Below, piece after piece: positions 61,201-64,000 of a stretch of 64,000 nucleotides of DNA. Within the stretch, counting starts at the first letter, position 1; every line of letters starts with the position of its first letter. The DNA lies in the NCBI RefSeq assembly GCF_052113225.1, contig NZ_JBFRCT010000001.1, positions 186,001 through 250,000 on the forward strand. Direction: 5' to 3'. This DNA is from Pristimantibacillus sp052113225 (GTDB lineage: Bacteria > Bacillota > Bacilli > Paenibacillales > Paenibacillaceae). The position numbers and the translations under genes are program-made. The notes beneath the pieces are model-generated. The model had not been told where the DNA came from, did not search any database, and worked only from the letters and a program-made list of their open reading frames with translations.

Positions 61201-64000
61201 GACTGCAATTTGTGGCTGCGTAACCGGTGTTACTGTCGTATTCGATGCCGTAGTAGCTGAGAAGGTACCGGAAGTAAAGCTGGCTGTCGATTGGTTCGTA
61301 ATCTGTGTAGGGATTGCCATCGTAATGATCACCTCGAATGTTACGGTAACCGAGGCCCCTGGTGCCAGGCTACCGATAGATATGCCGGAATCTGGGGAAG
61401 CCCCCGGCAGGGAAACACCTTGAACCAAGACACTTCCGGGAACAAAGGCCGTACTTGCTTGAAGCTGGTCGCGAAGGACAATGTTGTTCGCCGTAGCAAT
61501 ACCATTATTCGTCAGCACGGAAGAATAGGTCATCGAATCACCAACTACGGCGACTGTCCGGCTCACACTTTTTACAAGAGACACATTAGGTAATGCGACC
61601 TGAACCGTAACCGTATTGGATACGGCAGAGCGGTTAACGAGATTTCCGTTAGAAAGAGTGAAGGTATACGCTGCAGATGCCTGATTCACGAGTTGTCTGC
61701 TTGCCGGATAAGAAACAATGTTGACGACATAACTGACTACTGCTGACCCGCCTGCAGGAATGGCACCTACCGAAATGCCGGTTACAGGACTTACACCTGG
61801 AGTAGGTACGCCATTGATCAGTACGCTGTTCTCGATAAAGGCGCTGCCGTCGGGGATAACATCACTTAAGGTAACTGTCGCTTCCGTATTTCCAGAATTC
61901 GATAAGGTGAAGCTGTACGAGAACGTATCCCCTACTGTTGCATTCGCTGTACTTGCTGATTTGACAATAGATACGACCGCTTCTGAGACCGGTGTGATGA
62001 CAGTATTCGAGACCGAGGTGCTTGTAAAAGCCCCGGAAGTAAAACCTACGCTTCCAACGTTGCTCAGCGATCCGGTCGATGGAAGAGAAGTGACTCGAAT
62101 CTGGAAGGTAACGGTAATCGTAACTCCCGCATTAATCGTTCCTAGTGAAATCCCTGCGTTTGGATTAGCAAGAGGTGAGACAGATCCATTGATCGTCACG
62201 CTGCCGGTAAGGAAGCTTGCTCCTTGAGGAATGGGATCCGACAGAACCACATTAATAACAGGAGCAATACCATTGTTCGTTATAAGCATCGTATAGGTGA
62301 GTACATCCTGCACAGCAGCTGCTGTAGCACTAGCCGTCTTCGTAATCGTCACATTCGGAGAGGAGGCTGTAATGGTTACGGTATTCGAACTGCTGCCGCC
62401 GCTCAGGCTTCTTCCACTTGGCAAGGTGTATGTATAGCTCGAGGTTGCCTGGTCTACGAGCACAGCAGGAGACGGCAGACTGTTCAGCAACGTTTGGAAG
62501 GTAACGGTAGTTTGACCTGCAGGTGCCAAACTTCCAATGGGAATTCCCGTTAATGGAGAGGAGGCAGGGCTTGCAGCTCCATTAATCGTGACTGACCCTG
62601 GCACAAAGGTTGAGCCAGCAGGAATATTATCCAGTAAGGTGACGGCTGCTGCTCTATTGCCTGTATTTCGGGCTAGAACCGTATACGTAATCGTGTCGCC
62701 GACCGTTGCCGAAGTTGTACTTGCTGATTTGGTTAATGGAATGACTGGTTGAAAGACTGGCGTTATCGTGCTGTTTGAAGCTGTTGTTCCGGAAAAGGTG
62801 CCAACGGTGTAGGAAACACTGGATTGATTACTGAGCTGTGCGCTTGCTGGCAGAGTGGTCACCGCAGCTTGTAAAGTAATGGTAACTGAACGGTTAGCAG
62901 GAACTGTTCCTACGGCAATACCCGTTCCTGGGTTAGCAGAAGTGCTTGCAGTTCCGCCAATGGTAACACTGCCTGGTACAAACGTTGTACCAGCTGGCAG
63001 TACGTCAGTCAGCGATACATTCGTGACAGCTTCTACTCCATTGTTGGTGATGACAGAGGAATAGGTAATGGTCTCACCAACCGCGACATCGGTTACATTC
63101 ACCGATTTGGCCACCGTCACATTCGGCAGCGACACAGGAAGCGTATACGTATTCGATGCCGCTGAACCGGTTATCGTCCGACCATCAGGTGGAGTGTAAG
63201 TATAGGTAGCTGTGCCTTGGTCTACGAATTGAGGTGGTGAAGGCAGGGAGTTGACCTGTACGTTAAAAGTGATGGTAGAACTAGCGCCAGCAGCAATAGA
63301 CCCAATCGCAACACCTGCAGAGGGGTTAGCACCTGGTATGACCGTTCCATTAACCCGGAATGTACCGGCTATAAAGGTGCTTCCTGTTGGGATGTTATCA
63401 GCAAGGGTCACATTCGCTGCAATATTACCTGTATTCGAGACTAATAGGGTGTAGGTGACTGTACTTCCTACAGTTGCGGTTGTGCGATTCGAGCTTTTGG
63501 CGATCCCAATGATTGGGGAGTATACCGGTGTAGATACCGTGTTGGATGGGATTACCCCAGTAATATTGTCACCGCCAGCCACCATTTGGAATGTAAAGGC
63601 TGCTTTGGCGTTATTGGGCAGTAAAAATGTACTCGGCAACGAAGATACTACTGCTCGATAAGTTACAATGATGGAGCTTCCTAGATTTAAAGGTCCTAAT
63701 GGAACGCCGGAAAGAATATCGTTCGTTGGTTTTGCTACACCAGCAACCGTTACACTTCCACTGACAAAGGTAAGACCTGTCGGGAGAGCATCGGTTAGAA
63801 CAACGCTGGCTGCATTGGCTGTACCCGTGTTGCTGACTGTAACCGAGTAAGTAATCGTGTCTCCGACAACCGCGCCTGCTACACTTGCACCTTTAACGAC
63901 ATTAATAGTTGGTGAATTGATATTGATCTGAATCGCATTGGCATTTACGACATAAGCATCGCCGGAAGTCGTCAGGATTAGTACGGCAGAAGACTGGTTG
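58243..64000 (-). CDS. Giant DUF11-repeat protein (5' end outside window)
   Basis: The frame is open from the window edge to 58243, more than 1900 codons, and its start is not in the window. It consists of about 15 tandem DUF11/TIGR01451 modules of 120-135 residues. Two module types alternate strictly: type A has TYSYTPADGRTLTGS-like ends, type B has FTSGAFSG ends. Each module carries GDTITYT, VxNTGN and PGSVTVNG. Such proteins are beta-sandwich stalks of cell-surface or exosporium structures. No catalytic domain is seen. Confidence 0.85.
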   Translation of the reverse strand, partial: NQSSAVLILTTSGDAYVVNANAIQININSPTINVVKGASVAGAVVGDTITYSVTVSNTGTANAASVVLTDALPTGLTFVSGSVTVAGVAKPTNDILSGVPLGPLNLGSSIIVTYRAVVSSLPSTFLLPNNAKAAFTFQMVAGGDNITGVIPSNTVSTPVYSPIIGIAKSSNRTTATVGSTVTYTLLVSNTGNIAANVTLADNIPTGSTFIAGTFRVNGTVIPGANPSAGVAIGSIAAGASSTITFNVQVNSLPSPPQFVDQGTATYTYTPPDGRTITGSAASNTYTLPVSLPNVTVAKSVNVTDVAVGETITYSSVITNNGVEAVTNVSLTDVLPAGTTFVPGSVTIGGTASTSANPGTGIAVGTVPANRSVTITLQAAVTTLPASAQLSNQSSVSYTVGTFSGTTASNSTITPVFQPVIPLTKSASTTSATVGDTITYTVLARNTGNRAAAVTLLDNIPAGSTFVPGSVTINGAASPASSPLTGIPIGSLAPAGQTTVTFQTLLNSLPSPAVLVDQATSSYTYTLPSGRSLSGGSSSNTVTITASSPNVTITKTASATAAAVQDVLTYTMLITNNGIAPVINVVLSDPIPQGASFLTGSVTINGSVSPLANPNAGISLGTINAGVTITVTFQIRVTSLPSTGSLSNVGSVGFTSGAFTSTSVSNTVITPVSEAVVSIVKSASTANATVGDTFSYSFTLSNSGNTEATVTLSDVIPDGSAFIENSVLINGVPTPGVSPVTGISVGAIPAGGSAVVSYVVNIVSYPASRQLVNQASAAYTFTLSNGNLVNRSAVSNTVTVQVALPNVSLVKSVSRTVAVVGDSMTYSSVLTNNGIATANNIVLRDQLQASTAFVPGSVLVQGVSLPGASPDSGISIGSLAPGASVTVTFEVIITMAIPTQITNQSTASFTSGTFSATTASNTTVTPVTQPQIAVVKSSNSSNATLGDSIIYTLVVSNTGNFGAAVILTDTIPTGATFTENSVIVNGVPFPGISPITGIDIGSVAPGGTTTVTFGVVITALPSPQVLNNTGTASYSYTPADGRTLTGSVNSNTVSFPVNAPNVGVVLSANYTSVTVGDTITYTAVITNSGIESINNVQFTAPSPTGSSFIPGTVTINGIPAPGANPTGGVLVGPIAPGGSATIIYSNSVNTVPDPAVLNNTGTVTFTSGAFSGLTNSNTVSTPVYQPVIAVAKSSSTSNASVGQTVTYSFIVSNSGNYPATIILTDNIPTGTSFVPNSAIVGGNPAPGVDPVTGIPVGSIAAGASTGVMFSVVINSLPTPQQLSDTGTASISYTLPDGRPFNQTATSNTVTFPVSAPHASVVKSTTSTTVSIGDTITYSTTITNTGIASISNVLFTDPIPTGASFVAGSLTVDGIPRPAANPATGIIIDAITPGGSTTILFNVIVTSLPSPAVLNNQSSVTFTSGAFSGVTFSNTVTTSVYQPILSAVKTGSTSNATVGDTVTYTVALSNTGNYGANVILTDTIPTSTVFVPNSVIVNSQPIPGADPSTGIPLGNVTGTATVSFSVIIQSVPVGQQLTNQASATYSYTLPDGRTLGGSLTSNTLNIQVSAPNVAVVKSVPVTTAVVGDTVTYSIAVTNSGIAPINNVVIVDPIPAGSVFVANSVTVDGLPRPGAAPNAGISIGTIAPGATSTVTFNLTITSLPTPAQLSNQASATFTSGAFSGSTFSNTVILPVYQAIIAIQKTANTLNATVGDTITYDLHVTNTGNLPAEVTITDPLPSGGAFIPNSVQVNGVPQPGAVPAAGFSIGIVNPGQLVVVSVSYEVVIQTLPPSQQLVNTATGGYSYTAPDGRVYTGTVTSNTLSIPVSSPDVSVVKSTTAIDAVVGDTITYTIVVTNLGIATVNNVILVDPVPVGTVFVDGSVTVDGTPRPSSNPNTGISIGSIAAGAFSTITFNVLVVTI

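Noticed and set aside
58274..63850. Plus-strand ORFs of 60-155 codons across the DUF11 gene
   Set aside because: They lie opposite the long minus-strand frame, have no ribosome sites and show compositional mirror images of the repeat modules.
58243..64000. Tandem DNA repeats as a possible CRISPR array
   Set aside because: The period is hundreds of bases, the frame is open throughout and the repeats encode DUF11 modules. No short repeat/spacer alternation is present anywhere in the window.

Overview
The window looks like a chromosomal stretch of a Gram-positive, low-to-middle GC, spore-forming Bacillota, most like Paenibacillus or a close relative. The evidence is strong AGGAGG-type ribosome sites, frequent TTG/GTG starts, a YesM/YesN sensor pair beside carbohydrate ABC permeases, a PAS sensor kinase of the sporulation-kinase type, a lysine riboswitch and a giant DUF11-repeat surface protein. 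No rRNA or tRNA gene was seen.

Layout. 1-8 kb: a carbohydrate-uptake locus (tail of a LacI-type regulator, YesM/YesN two-component system, two permeases, a GH113-like glycosidase and a lipoprotein solute-binding protein). The permease and binding-protein promoters carry matching operators that overlap the predicted transcription starts. 8.2-10.5 kb: cobalamin-independent methionine synthase metE. 10.7-14.5 kb: a YwaF-like membrane protein, a DUF4037 protein, a zinc-ribbon protein, an AraC-type regulator and a VOC protein. 14.6-50.3 kb: a long accessory region of small, mostly plus-strand genes (VOC, GNAT, DUF5412, DUF3888, methyltransferase, many one-helix or orphan proteins), broken by pseudogenes, IS remnants and a few minus-strand genes. 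50.3-54.7 kb: a lipoprotein and an ECF sigma / anti-sigma / ABC exporter operon. 54.7-56.5 kb: a lysine riboswitch with terminator ahead of a lysP-like permease. 56.5-64 kb: a very large DUF11-repeat protein on the minus strand, split by a frameshift and running off the window.

The main discovery candidate is the organisation of the 15.8-50.3 kb region. Nearly every small gene is followed by one member of a repeat family of about 80-110 bp. Each member has a left arm (consensus near CTAACTGGGAACGATAGTTC), a variable GC-rich hairpin (often GGCAGC...GCTGCC) and a right arm (consensus near TTAACGGGCAGGATAGTTGA). The two arms can pair with each other, leaving a central bulge. This is the architecture of integron attC sites, but with a longer spacer (about 9-10 nt). 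The region therefore resembles an integrase-less cassette array in a Bacillota genome. An IS110/IS1111-type element has inserted into one of these sites, as the attC-targeting IS1111 group does. Three copies of a 320-376 bp noncoding, structured element each abut the left arm of one of these repeats. No integrase gene lies in the window; a degenerate serine recombinase is the only recombinase remnant seen.

All assignments come from reading the sequence and from recalled family features; no database search was run. Repeat and IS boundaries are approximate.
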